Part shown: positions 1 to 4,997 of the stretch, one piece after another
How the letters are laid out: every line of letters starts with the position of its first letter
Numbering within the stretch: the first letter of the stretch is position 1
From: Desulfurococcales archaeon
GTDB lineage: Archaea; Thermoproteota; Thermoprotei_A; Sulfolobales; NBVN01
Direction: 5' to 3'
DNA: 5,295 bases
Assembly: GCA_027061705.1 (NCBI GenBank)
Contig: JAMOVB010000160.1
Span: 1 to 5,295, forward strand
Translations under genes and position numbers: made by a program
Notes under the pieces: model-generated
Seen by the model: only the letters and a program-made list of their open reading frames with translations
Database searches by the model: none
What the model was told of the DNA's origin: nothing

Positions 1-582
1 CATTAGGCCGCATTCCGTTGAGAGGATTGCCGAGCCAAGCCCTCCCTCAAACAATAGGTTTATGAGGCTCTTGATGTCGTGTGGCGATGGCACACAGCCG
101 CGGGGGTGCGTGTGGGCTGTGAATGAAGCCCCCTTAGCAGGTATTACCACCCTATCCCTCTCGCCCTCAAGTATCGCCGCCCTACCATTCTGTAGTATCA
201 GCAACATGTACTCGACCTCCGTCAGAGCACATTTGAGGGCATACGATGAGAGTGTGGAGACAGTCTCCTTAGCGGCTAGGTCCTGAGCAACTCTGTAGAG
301 GTCCTCCAGGCCTAACCCCCTGCCGCAAGGCTCGAAGACGTAGTCCTCGAGAAGGCCGTAGTCGATAGCGTTATCCAGTTCGAACCCCTCCTCAGGAACC
401 TCGTCGCACATGTCGTAGCAGATCTTCAGCGTCCCGCCGACGGACTCAGGGAGTACCGCCCTAACCTCACGGCACCCGTACTCACCTATGACAGATTCCA
501 GCCCGTTAATGACTAGGTTTAACAGCGCTATCCTCCTGCTCCTCGAGGATGTTACCTCATACGCCTCCTTACCCCGTCTCAT
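1..582 (-). CDS. JAMM/RadC-like metalloprotein, partial (C-terminus beyond left edge)
   Basis: The reading frame is open from an ATG at 582-580 to base 1, giving 194 residues with no stop. Near the visible end is HTHPRGCVPSPHD (residues 157-169), which matches the zinc-binding JAMM pattern HxHP...PSxxD. The candidate ligands are His157, His159 and Asp169, with Ser166. Downstream, GLGSAILSTECGLM resembles the strand after the metal site in JAMM/RadC folds. A catalytic Glu is expected upstream; Glu122, Glu124 and Glu139 are candidates. The spacing from the second His to Ser is six residues, one fewer than the usual seven. Residues 1-110 are acidic and Cys-containing and I do not recognise them. 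JAMM enzymes are usually isopeptidases or deubiquitinase-like proteases; RadC-type proteins have an unclear role. An in-frame TAG lies upstream with no other start before this ATG, so the start is fairly secure. It is divergent from the EMAP-domain gene at 678. The exact function is not determined. Confidence 0.7.
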   Translation of the reverse strand, partial: MRRGKEAYEVTSSRSRRIALLNLVINGLESVIGEYGCREVRAVLPESVGGTLKICYDMCDEVPEEGFELDNAIDYGLLEDYVFEPCGRGLGLEDLYRVAQDLAAKETVSTLSSYALKCALTEVEYMLLILQNGRAAILEGERDRVVIPAKGASFTAHTHPRGCVPSPHDIKSLINLLFEGGLGSAILSTECGLM

Positions 583-644
583 CAGCTCAAGCCCTATATC
601 GTAGGTTGCGGCACGCGGAATTAAGTGTGGCTAACGGCTTGAGG

Positions 645-652
645 TAAAAATA
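645..652 (+). promoter_or_regulatory. TATA-like box for the EMAP-domain gene
   Basis: The sequence TAAAAATA is centred about 30 bp upstream of the GTG at 678. Archaeal transcription usually begins 25-27 bp after the TATA centre, which would put the start at about 675. The mRNA would then be leaderless or nearly so, in keeping with the lack of a clear Shine-Dalgarno site before 678. This is inferred from position and composition only. Confidence 0.45.
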
Positions 653-677
653 GGTGTTTCAGAATGATTAAGCGGGT

Positions 678-1367
678 GTGTGTTTGGATACGTCGAAGGA
701 CTATAGGATCCTAATGGCTGAGGATGCCCTACGCAGGCTTGACCGTAGGGTTAGGTGCTGGAACCTCAGCTACCCTATCCATAAGGGCAGGGCCTTAAGC
801 ATTATTAAGGAGCTAAACGCCTGCCTGCAGGCTGTGAAGCACTCGTACCTCCCGCTCCAATACCTACTCAAGTACGAGCCCCTACTAAGGCTCGGCGAGC
901 TTGCGCGGAAGCTCTCGGCTGAGGTCCTCCCGCCTAGGGGCGTTAGGGTTGAGGGTAGATCTAAGCTATTACTAGCAGAGCTTAAGTACTCCTTGCTTCA
1001 GCTTATTAACCTCAAAGGCAGGCTGGCGCTGGGGGAGGAGAACCTTCCGGATAGGGCGGTCGACATAGTGGCGGTGGAGGTTGTGTCCGTCATGAAGCAT
1101 CCGAGCGCCGACAGGCTCCTAGTGACGAAGGCGGGGACGGAGAGGTTCGGCTTAACGATAGTTACCAACATACTTGGCCTTAAGAAAGGTGAGGTTAGGG
1201 CCGCGGCGCTACTCCCTCCTCAAGAGTTCTTCGGGGTTGTCAGTGAGGCTATGTATTGTAGCGACCCCCTACCTAAGGAGCTCCTAGGGAGGAGGCCGTC
1301 ACGAGATGTAATCCATGTAAACGAGGTTGCTAGGGTAGTCGAGTCGGTGGTGAGGGAGTTAAGATGA
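678..1367 (+). CDS. RNA-binding protein with C-terminal EMAP/tRNA-binding domain (COG2517-like)
   Basis: This 229-residue cytoplasmic protein has two parts. Residues 1-120 are helical, basic and Leu-rich, with no motif I can name. Residues about 127-196 match the EMAP-II/Arc1p/MetRS-beta tRNA-binding OB fold: a first strand VDIVAVEVVSV, the signature HPSADRL (141-147), TIVTN (160-164) and the late block GVVSEAMYCSD (186-196). The layout fits the archaeal family described as predicted RNA-binding proteins with a C-terminal EMAP domain. In aminoacyl-tRNA synthetases and their partners this fold grips the outside of tRNA, so tRNA or structured-RNA binding is likely; no catalytic domain is visible. 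The GTG at 678 is chosen because an in-frame TAA lies at 669 and a TATA-like box sits 30 bp upstream. It ends in TGA, which is the first part of an inverted repeat. It is divergent from the JAMM-like gene. Confidence 0.8.
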   Translation: MCLDTSKDYRILMAEDALRRLDRRVRCWNLSYPIHKGRALSIIKELNACLQAVKHSYLPLQYLLKYEPLLRLGELARKLSAEVLPPRGVRVEGRSKLLLAELKYSLLQLINLKGRLALGEENLPDRAVDIVAVEVVSVMKHPSADRLLVTKAGTERFGLTIVTNILGLKKGEVRAAALLPPQEFFGVVSEAMYCSDPLPKELLGRRPSRDVIHVNEVARVVESVVRELR

Positions 1368-1433
1368 GGCTTTTAGGGCGTCAGGCAGCCACCGCCTCCT
1401 CACCAGTCGGTGGTCGGGACTGAAAGCCTCATC
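1363..1433. repeat. 11-bp perfect inverted repeat around the sRNA
   Basis: GATGAGGCTTT at 1363-1373 is the exact reverse complement of AAAGCCTCATC at 1423-1433, with a 49-bp spacer. The left arm contains the TGA stop of the EMAP-domain gene. The right arm overlaps the C box of the minus-strand sRNA candidate. On the plus strand it could fold at the 3' end of that gene's mRNA. On the minus strand it would compete with the sRNA closing stem. There is no poly-T run supporting a terminator. Confidence 0.6.
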
Positions 1434-1439
1434 ACCGCC
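1377..1439 (-). ncRNA. Candidate C/D box guide sRNA (2'-O-methylation guide)
   Basis: Read on the minus strand, the segment has these parts in order. Stem GGCG is at 1439-1436. A perfect C box GTGATGA follows at 1435-1429, then an 18-nt spacer. A D'-like CCGA is at 1410-1407, followed by a 3-nt loop. A C'-like GTGAGGA (one mismatch) is at 1403-1397. Then come a 12-nt guide GGCGGTGGCTGC (1396-1385), a perfect D box CTGA (1384-1381) and stem CGCC (1380-1377). The GGCG/CGCC stem abuts both boxes exactly, as in the k-turn bound by L7Ae, and the C-to-D length of 55 nt is typical of archaea. It lies wholly between genes, 57 nt beyond the stop at 1497, so it may be processed from the hxlB operon transcript. 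A TAATTAA at 1487-1481 could instead be its own promoter. The weak points are the imperfect D' box and the long first spacer. Confidence 0.65.
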
Positions 1440-1496
1440 TCTACGATAGGTTGTTGCTAGGCTTTTGAGACTTCACCCGGTTAATTAGGTAATGCC

Positions 1497-1874
1497 TCAG
1501 TACCTGTACAGGCTCATCTGCTGGTTTAGGTAAGCATCTATTGACGCAGCCCTACGCATCAGCGCGTAAGCCACGCTAAGCACGTCCTCGAGACCGCCGC
1601 TTAGGTAGCCGTTAATTATTAGATTCGCCTTAACTACGAGGGCGTAGAGCTCCTCGTTAATTGCCCCTACCTCCAGAGCCTGCGCCGCCAGGAACGTGAG
1701 GTCCGACTCGGGCCTGTAACCGCCTCCCTTAAGGAGTATGAGGGCCTGTAAAATCCTCGTTAGCGCTTCCCTACAGAGGTGCTTCCATGATTCCCTCTCC
1801 TTCGCAGCCCTATTTATCAGGTCTGCAGCCTCGTTGAAGAGCCTTAACGAGTCTCCGTAAGACTTCATCCTCAC
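1497..1874 (-). CDS. Small all-helical hypothetical protein, second gene of the hxlB operon
   Basis: I do not recognise this 125-residue protein. It appears to consist of four or five amphipathic helices, roughly residues 5-27, 30-50, 57-70, 73-91 and 94-115, joined by short Gly-rich turns (GGGY at 50-53, SGGL at 92-95). It has no signal peptide, transmembrane segment or Cys cluster. The size and all-helical layout suggest a helical bundle, possibly a dimer. A HEPN-type fold is conceivable but unsupported, since no convincing C-terminal RxxxxH motif is present. Translation starts at GTG 1874 or at the ATG two codons later (1868). An in-frame TAG excludes longer versions, and neither start has a good Shine-Dalgarno site. 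It follows the hexuloisomerase stop by 38 nt on the same strand, so it is probably co-transcribed. A link to sugar-phosphate metabolism is only inferred from this position. Confidence 0.7.
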   Translation of the reverse strand: MRMKSYGDSLRLFNEAADLINRAAKERESWKHLCREALTRILQALILLKGGGYRPESDLTFLAAQALEVGAINEELYALVVKANLIINGYLSGGLEDVLSVAYALMRRAASIDAYLNQQMSLYRY

Positions 1875-1912
1875 GGTGACGCGCCTGCTAAAACACTATC
1901 TTCCGGCGCTTC

Positions 1913-2515
1913 CTAAATCTCTATGTTTGCATGCATCCTCTTAAGATCCTCCTCAGTCTTGCCGAGCCTCTGCATAAGCTCAGCTATTACCGAGTCGAGC
2001 ACGACCATGGCGGTGAGCTCGAAGAGCGTGCCTAGAGGCGCGAGGGGCTCGTAAATACCGACGAGCTGCCTGACGTTATAGTCATCCTCAGCACTCACTT
2101 TAGTCCTGCCCGGAATCCTCACAACCAGGTCTGAGATCTTACCCAGCGGGGAGTCCGGGAACGTGGTTAACGAGATTACGCGGGCGCCCACCGACTTAGC
2201 AACCTCGGCCGCCGTAACTACGAGCTTCGTCCGGCCCGAGCCCGAGATAGCGACGACAACATCCTCTGGGTTCAGAGCCGGCACTATGGTTTCGCCCAAC
2301 ACGTAAACGCTGAAGCCGAGGTGCATTAAACGCATGGCGAAGGCCCTGCCGACGAGGCCTGAGCGGCCCGCACCGATTATGAGGACCTTCTTGCCCTCGT
2401 TGTAGGTCTTAATTAGGAAGTCGACGAGGCTTCCTACTTCTTCGGGGGATATGCGGTCTAAGGCGTTAATAATGAACTTGGATATAGCCATGTAGGACTC
2501 TCTGAATACCCGCAC
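1913..2515 (-). CDS. hxlB: 6-phospho-3-hexuloisomerase (SIS domain)
   Basis: This enzyme interconverts D-arabino-hex-3-ulose 6-phosphate and fructose 6-phosphate in the ribulose monophosphate pathway. Many archaea run that pathway in reverse to make ribulose 5-phosphate, because they lack the oxidative pentose-phosphate branch. The 200 residues form a single SIS domain of normal family length. [19 protein letters not shown] (44-62) holds the first phosphate-sugar loop, with the typical [13 protein letters not shown] block after it. AISGSGRT (89-96) is the second loop. PLGTLFE (160-166) and HANIE (195-199) near the C-terminus are hallmarks of this isomerase rather than of other SIS proteins. 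The GTG at 2515 has GGGAGGG five bases upstream and a TATA box 34 bp upstream; ATG 2491 is a possible shorter start. The usual partner, hexulose-phosphate synthase, is not in the window. The helical gene at 1874 follows closely. Confidence 0.9.
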   Translation of the reverse strand: MRVFRESYMAISKFIINALDRISPEEVGSLVDFLIKTYNEGKKVLIIGAGRSGLVGRAFAMRLMHLGFSVYVLGETIVPALNPEDVVVAISGSGRTKLVVTAAEVAKSVGARVISLTTFPDSPLGKISDLVVRIPGRTKVSAEDDYNVRQLVGIYEPLAPLGTLFELTAMVVLDSVIAELMQRLGKTEEDLKRMHANIEI

Positions 2516-2545
2516 TCACTCCCTCCCTAACCACTGACAGGCGAG

Positions 2546-2553
2546 CATATAAG
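2546..2553 (-). promoter_or_regulatory. TATA box for the hxlB operon
   Basis: On the minus strand CTTATATG is centred about 34 bp upstream of the GTG at 2515. It predicts a transcription start near 2523-2525 and a leader of about ten bases that begins in or just before the GGGAGGG ribosome-binding site (2527-2521). It is the best TATA match in the 152-bp gap between hxlB and the nuclease gene. Confidence 0.55.
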
Positions 2554-2649
2554 CTTACCCCGCGGTGCCTAGCTACCAACTTCTTAAGGCTCGACGGGAA
2601 TGTCAGATAGGGCGTTGCGTGGGTTACGCTGTCGCGAGCGGATGATGAG

Positions 2650-2659
2650 GGAGGTGATC
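2650..2659 (+). promoter_or_regulatory. Extended Shine-Dalgarno site of the nuclease gene
   Basis: GGAGGTGATC is complementary over ten bases to the conserved 3' end of 16S rRNA (GATCACCTCC), much longer than the usual four to six. It ends 8 nt before the GTG at 2668 and fixes that start. Part of it lies in the 8-bp palindrome GTGATCAC (2654-2661). The leader upstream is probably tens of bases long, as no TATA box sits close to the start. Confidence 0.65.
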
Positions 2660-2667
2660 ACGGACAG

Positions 2668-3351
2668 GTGACGAGCCCCTCGACGAACTCTGACATTAAC
2701 GCGCTTATGGAGGTGCTTAGGAGGCTTAGGGAGGGAGGAGGGTGTGTGAGGCCTGCGGAGGCCGGGCCCTTAGACGGGCTTGGTCTCGACACGATATACC
2801 GCTCGATTGATGGTAGAATATGTCTTAAGTCCCTAGTCCCCTTAGCGCTGAAGGTCCTTGAGGCTGGCGGCGACCCGCTGAAAGTGTCGCTACTCCTCAC
2901 CTGGCGGGACTTCGAGGTCCTAGTTCTGGAGTACCTTAGGAGGTCGGGCTTCACGTGCGCACACTCGGTAAGGTTTCGGAGTAGGAGGTTTGAGATAGAC
3001 GTGCTTGCAGCCGACCCGATATCGCGTGTCGGGCTCGCCATAGACTGCAAGCACTGGTCGCCAGGATATAGCAAGTCGTGGAAGCTGAGGGAGGTTGCCG
3101 GGAGACATAGGCTTAAGGTTGAGAGGCTCTGCAGCGTGTGTGGTGACCTGAGAAGCGGGCATCAAGTGCTGCTTGAGGCTAGGGAGTTCGTCCCTGTGGT
3201 GATTACGTTAACGGACGCTGTCCGAGGCTTCATTAACGGGTCCTTCATAGTCCCTATTAGGTACTTCAGGGATTTTATCCATAATCTCAGGTACTACGTA
3301 GACCTTCTCAGCGATGGGGAAGGCTTCGTGAGGAACCTCTGCTGTGGGTGA
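2668..3351 (+). CDS. Mrr-like PD-(D/E)XK nuclease family protein
   Basis: This 227-residue protein has a restriction-endonuclease-like core at about residues 76-130. WRDFEVLVLEYLRRSGF (79-95) is the first helix carrying Glu83. RFEIDVLA (107-114) contains the metal-binding Asp111, and LAIDCKHW (123-130) holds the catalytic D-x-K pair Asp126/Lys128. This order matches Mrr-type nucleases, so metal-dependent cleavage of DNA is likely; the substrate cannot be told. Residues 1-75 are an uncharacterised helical region, and the C-terminal 95 residues hold a CSVC pair (156-159) and end in CCG. No methyltransferase or specificity gene is adjacent, which argues against a classical restriction system; repair or nucleic-acid processing is as plausible. 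The start is GTG 2668, supported by the strong Shine-Dalgarno site and the in-frame TAG at 2608. It is convergent with the Thr-rich gene, with an 11-bp gap. Confidence 0.75.
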   Translation: MTSPSTNSDINALMEVLRRLREGGGCVRPAEAGPLDGLGLDTIYRSIDGRICLKSLVPLALKVLEAGGDPLKVSLLLTWRDFEVLVLEYLRRSGFTCAHSVRFRSRRFEIDVLAADPISRVGLAIDCKHWSPGYSKSWKLREVAGRHRLKVERLCSVCGDLRSGHQVLLEAREFVPVVITLTDAVRGFINGSFIVPIRYFRDFIHNLRYYVDLLSDGEGFVRNLCCG

Positions 3352-3362
3352 GTAGCGACCCG

Positions 3363-3719
3363 TTACTTCCGGCTGGTAGTCGTTGCCGATGTTGTGGAGG
3401 TAGCGGTGGTTGTTGAGCTGGTTGACGTGGTAGTCGTTGTTCGGGTAGTAGTCGATGTTGCTGTTGCGTTCGTCGCCGTGCTCGTGTGCGGCGGTAGCTT
3501 AACCGTGGTTATCAGGCTATGTATTAGTGATGGGCTTGTGCTGGTGGTGTTCGTCGCCGTAGCTGAGGTTGCGGTCTGTGTGGATGTTGCTGAAGCTGTC
3601 GCCTGCCTACTGACTTGAAGCCCGTACCAGCCGAGTATTATGGCGATACACATTAGGCCCGCTATTACCATCATCCCTATTAGGGGGTTATCGCTACCCC
3701 CTTTCTTCCTTCTCGACAT
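3363..3719 (-). CDS. Thr/Ser-rich single-span membrane protein with pilin-like N-terminus
   Basis: The 118 residues begin with MSRRKKGGSDN, followed by one hydrophobic segment (about 12-36, PLIGMM to GLQV). After it comes a tail of about 80 residues in which roughly two thirds are Thr or Ser, including a run of five Thr. The basic N-terminus predicts N-in, with the tail outside the cell. The tail carries two N-glycosylation sequons (Asn57-Thr-Thr and Asn84-Ala-Thr) and many possible O-glycosylation sites, so a glycosylated surface stalk is likely. The N-terminus also resembles archaeal type IV pilin signals (basic residues, a Gly, then a PxIG-type hydrophobic helix), with possible cleavage after KKG. 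I chose ATG 3719 over TTG 3734: the TATA box at 3754-3761 predicts transcription from about 3731, which would exclude the TTG, and GGTG sits just before the ATG. It is divergent from the site-2 protease. The function is unknown. Confidence 0.7.
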   Translation of the reverse strand: MSRRKKGGSDNPLIGMMVIAGLMCIAIILGWYGLQVSRQATASATSTQTATSATATNTTSTSPSLIHSLITTVKLPPHTSTATNATATSTTTRTTTTTSTSSTTTATSTTSATTTSRK

Positions 3720-3753
3720 TGCCGCACCAACCAATGAGGTTATGGGTGTCTGC

Positions 3754-3761
3754 CTTATAAG
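3754..3761. promoter_or_regulatory. Palindromic TATA box between divergent membrane genes
   Basis: CTTATAAG is a perfect palindrome, so it could be read either way. On the minus strand it is centred 38 bp before ATG 3719, predicting a start near 3731 and a leader of about 12 nt. On the plus strand it would start RNA near 3784, giving the protease gene a 36-nt leader that includes its full AGGGAGGG site (3805-3812). A second plus-strand candidate, TTAATTAG (3780-3787), would start RNA inside that ribosome-binding site and is less convincing. Confidence 0.45.
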
Positions 3762-3819
3762 TAGCGCGTTAACCTCAAGTTAATTAGCTCCACCTACTAT
3801 TGTTAGGGAGGGCCCGCAG

Positions 3820-4989
3820 GTGCTGCAGACACCCTACGTCGTCATGCTGGGAGTGCTTGCCGCTGAGCTAGCGTTCTTCGGAGTCGTTGCCAGCAGGCCC
3901 GACCTTTCGAAGAGGCTTTCGGAGAAGGGAGTTACCGTCTCGCCGTTCGTAATACTTATCGACATGGGGAGGGTTCCTAGGTTCAGAAGGCTGAGTAGCT
4001 CCCGTAAGTTTAAGGTTGGGGCGCTGGCAGCAGGTCTCGTTAACTTTGGCGTGATGCTCTTCCTGTTCTACTGGCAGGTCCTCCCAGCGCTCTACCGTAT
4101 AATATCGTCCGTATTCGTTACCGGAGCCCCACACGCTAGGTCGCCGTTCATACCTGTAATACCTGGCGTCACGATAGGTATTCAGTCCTTCATATACCTC
4201 CTGCTAGCGCTCTCCGTAGGGGTAGCGTTCCACGAGCTAATGCATGCTATAGTAGCCTACGCTCAAGGCTGGAGGGTTGAGGCTTGGGGTGTTGGCGTGC
4301 TCTTCATATTCCCACTGGCGTACGTGCGCCCCAGTGAGGAGGACTACAATAAAGCCCCGCTGAAGGCCAAGGCCGCTGTGCTCACGGCAGGCATACTTGC
4401 TAACACGATACTCTTCCTAATAGCGATGGGGTTGACCCCGATAGTCGCTGCACAGGTTCAGACAGCGGTGACGGTAGTGTCTCTTGTGAGGAACCCGTCA
4501 GCCCCAGCAGTTAAGGCTGGGTTGCCTGCCCCAAGCATGCTGATATCGATTAACGGGACGAGGATAGGGAGCATAGGGGAGCTGCAGAAATACCTCTACC
4601 CCATATACCCTAAGAACGTTACGTTAGATATCCGGTTATGCAGGGCTAAGATTATCGGCGGTTTAGTTAAGCCGGTTGGGCCGCCTCAGGACTACATAGT
4701 TAGGAAGCCGGCGGGCTCTAAGATCGGGATACTAGTCACTCAGATGCCTCTGTACAACACCTCGCCTGTAGCCCTCTACGCCTCGAGATTCCTATTCTGG
4801 CTAGGCATAGTCAACATATCGTTAAGCCTCATAAACGCGGCTCCTCTCTACATATCCGACGGAGGGAAGCTAGTGGCGGAAGCGCTGAGAGGGAGGGCCC
4901 CCAGCTGGGTTAACCACCTGATTCAAGGAGGTACGGTAGTAGCTACCATAGTGCTGCTCGCAATAGGATTTATGAACTTCGTCAGGTAG
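3820..4989 (+). CDS. Site-2-protease-like M50 membrane metalloprotease with PDZ region
   Basis: This 389-residue multispanning protein is predicted to cut transmembrane segments of other proteins within the membrane. Hydrophobic segments lie at about 3-24, 66-93, 118-147, 184-215, 318-342 and 370-387. The zinc motif HELMH (His138, Glu139, His142) lies inside the third. The third ligand is expected at Asp347 in NAAPLYISDGG (339-349), the NxxPxxxxDGG motif of M50 proteases. Between them is a PDZ-like region, about 216-312, with AGL...MLISINGTRI (233-249) and a closing IGILVTQMP; it probably lies outside the membrane and controls substrate access. All catalytic residues are present, so it should be active. 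The GTG at 3820 has AGGGAGGG seven bases upstream. It is divergent from the Thr-rich membrane protein and convergent with the aldolase, 8 bp apart. Known relatives act in regulated intramembrane proteolysis; no anti-sigma-type substrate is evident here. Confidence 0.88.
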   Translation: MLQTPYVVMLGVLAAELAFFGVVASRPDLSKRLSEKGVTVSPFVILIDMGRVPRFRRLSSSRKFKVGALAAGLVNFGVMLFLFYWQVLPALYRIISSVFVTGAPHARSPFIPVIPGVTIGIQSFIYLLLALSVGVAFHELMHAIVAYAQGWRVEAWGVGVLFIFPLAYVRPSEEDYNKAPLKAKAAVLTAGILANTILFLIAMGLTPIVAAQVQTAVTVVSLVRNPSAPAVKAGLPAPSMLISINGTRIGSIGELQKYLYPIYPKNVTLDIRLCRAKIIGGLVKPVGPPQDYIVRKPAGSKIGILVTQMPLYNTSPVALYASRFLFWLGIVNISLSLINAAPLYISDGGKLVAEALRGRAPSWVNHLIQGGTVVATIVLLAIGFMNFVR

Positions 4990-4997
4990 GGCTGGGC

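Noticed and set aside
62..286. Plus-strand 74-codon open frame.
   Set aside because: It overlaps the well-supported JAMM-like gene on the other strand, and its translation shows no recognisable motif.
1818..1872. C-box-like AGGATGA and CTGA about 54 nt apart on the minus strand.
   Set aside because: They lie inside the helical protein's coding sequence, lack a closing stem, and the C box is imperfect.
1497..1874. HEPN toxin assignment for the helical protein, from RESWKH (Arg27, His32).
   Set aside because: The motif is in an N-terminal helix instead of the usual C-terminal one, and no nucleotidyltransferase antitoxin is adjacent.
2642..2691. Second C/D sRNA candidate on the plus strand: ATGATGA (2642-2648) with CTGA near 2689.
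   Set aside because: No closing stem flanks the boxes, the internal boxes and spacing are poor, and the region is better explained as the Shine-Dalgarno site and first codons of the nuclease gene.
2658..3165. Minus-strand open frames opposite the nuclease gene.
   Set aside because: They are antisense shadows; the plus-strand frame has a nuclease motif and a strong ribosome-binding site.
2668..3351. Restriction-modification or other defence system around the nuclease.
   Set aside because: No methyltransferase, specificity subunit, helicase or mobile element is found on either side.
3346..3360. Short hairpin GGGT...ACCC between convergent stops.
   Set aside because: The stem is only 4 bp with no T-run, so it is too weak to call a terminator.
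3394..3618. Plus-strand Val-rich frame that looks like a membrane protein.
   Set aside because: The Val run is the reverse complement of Thr codons in the minus-strand gene, which has a proper TATA box, start and membrane anchor.
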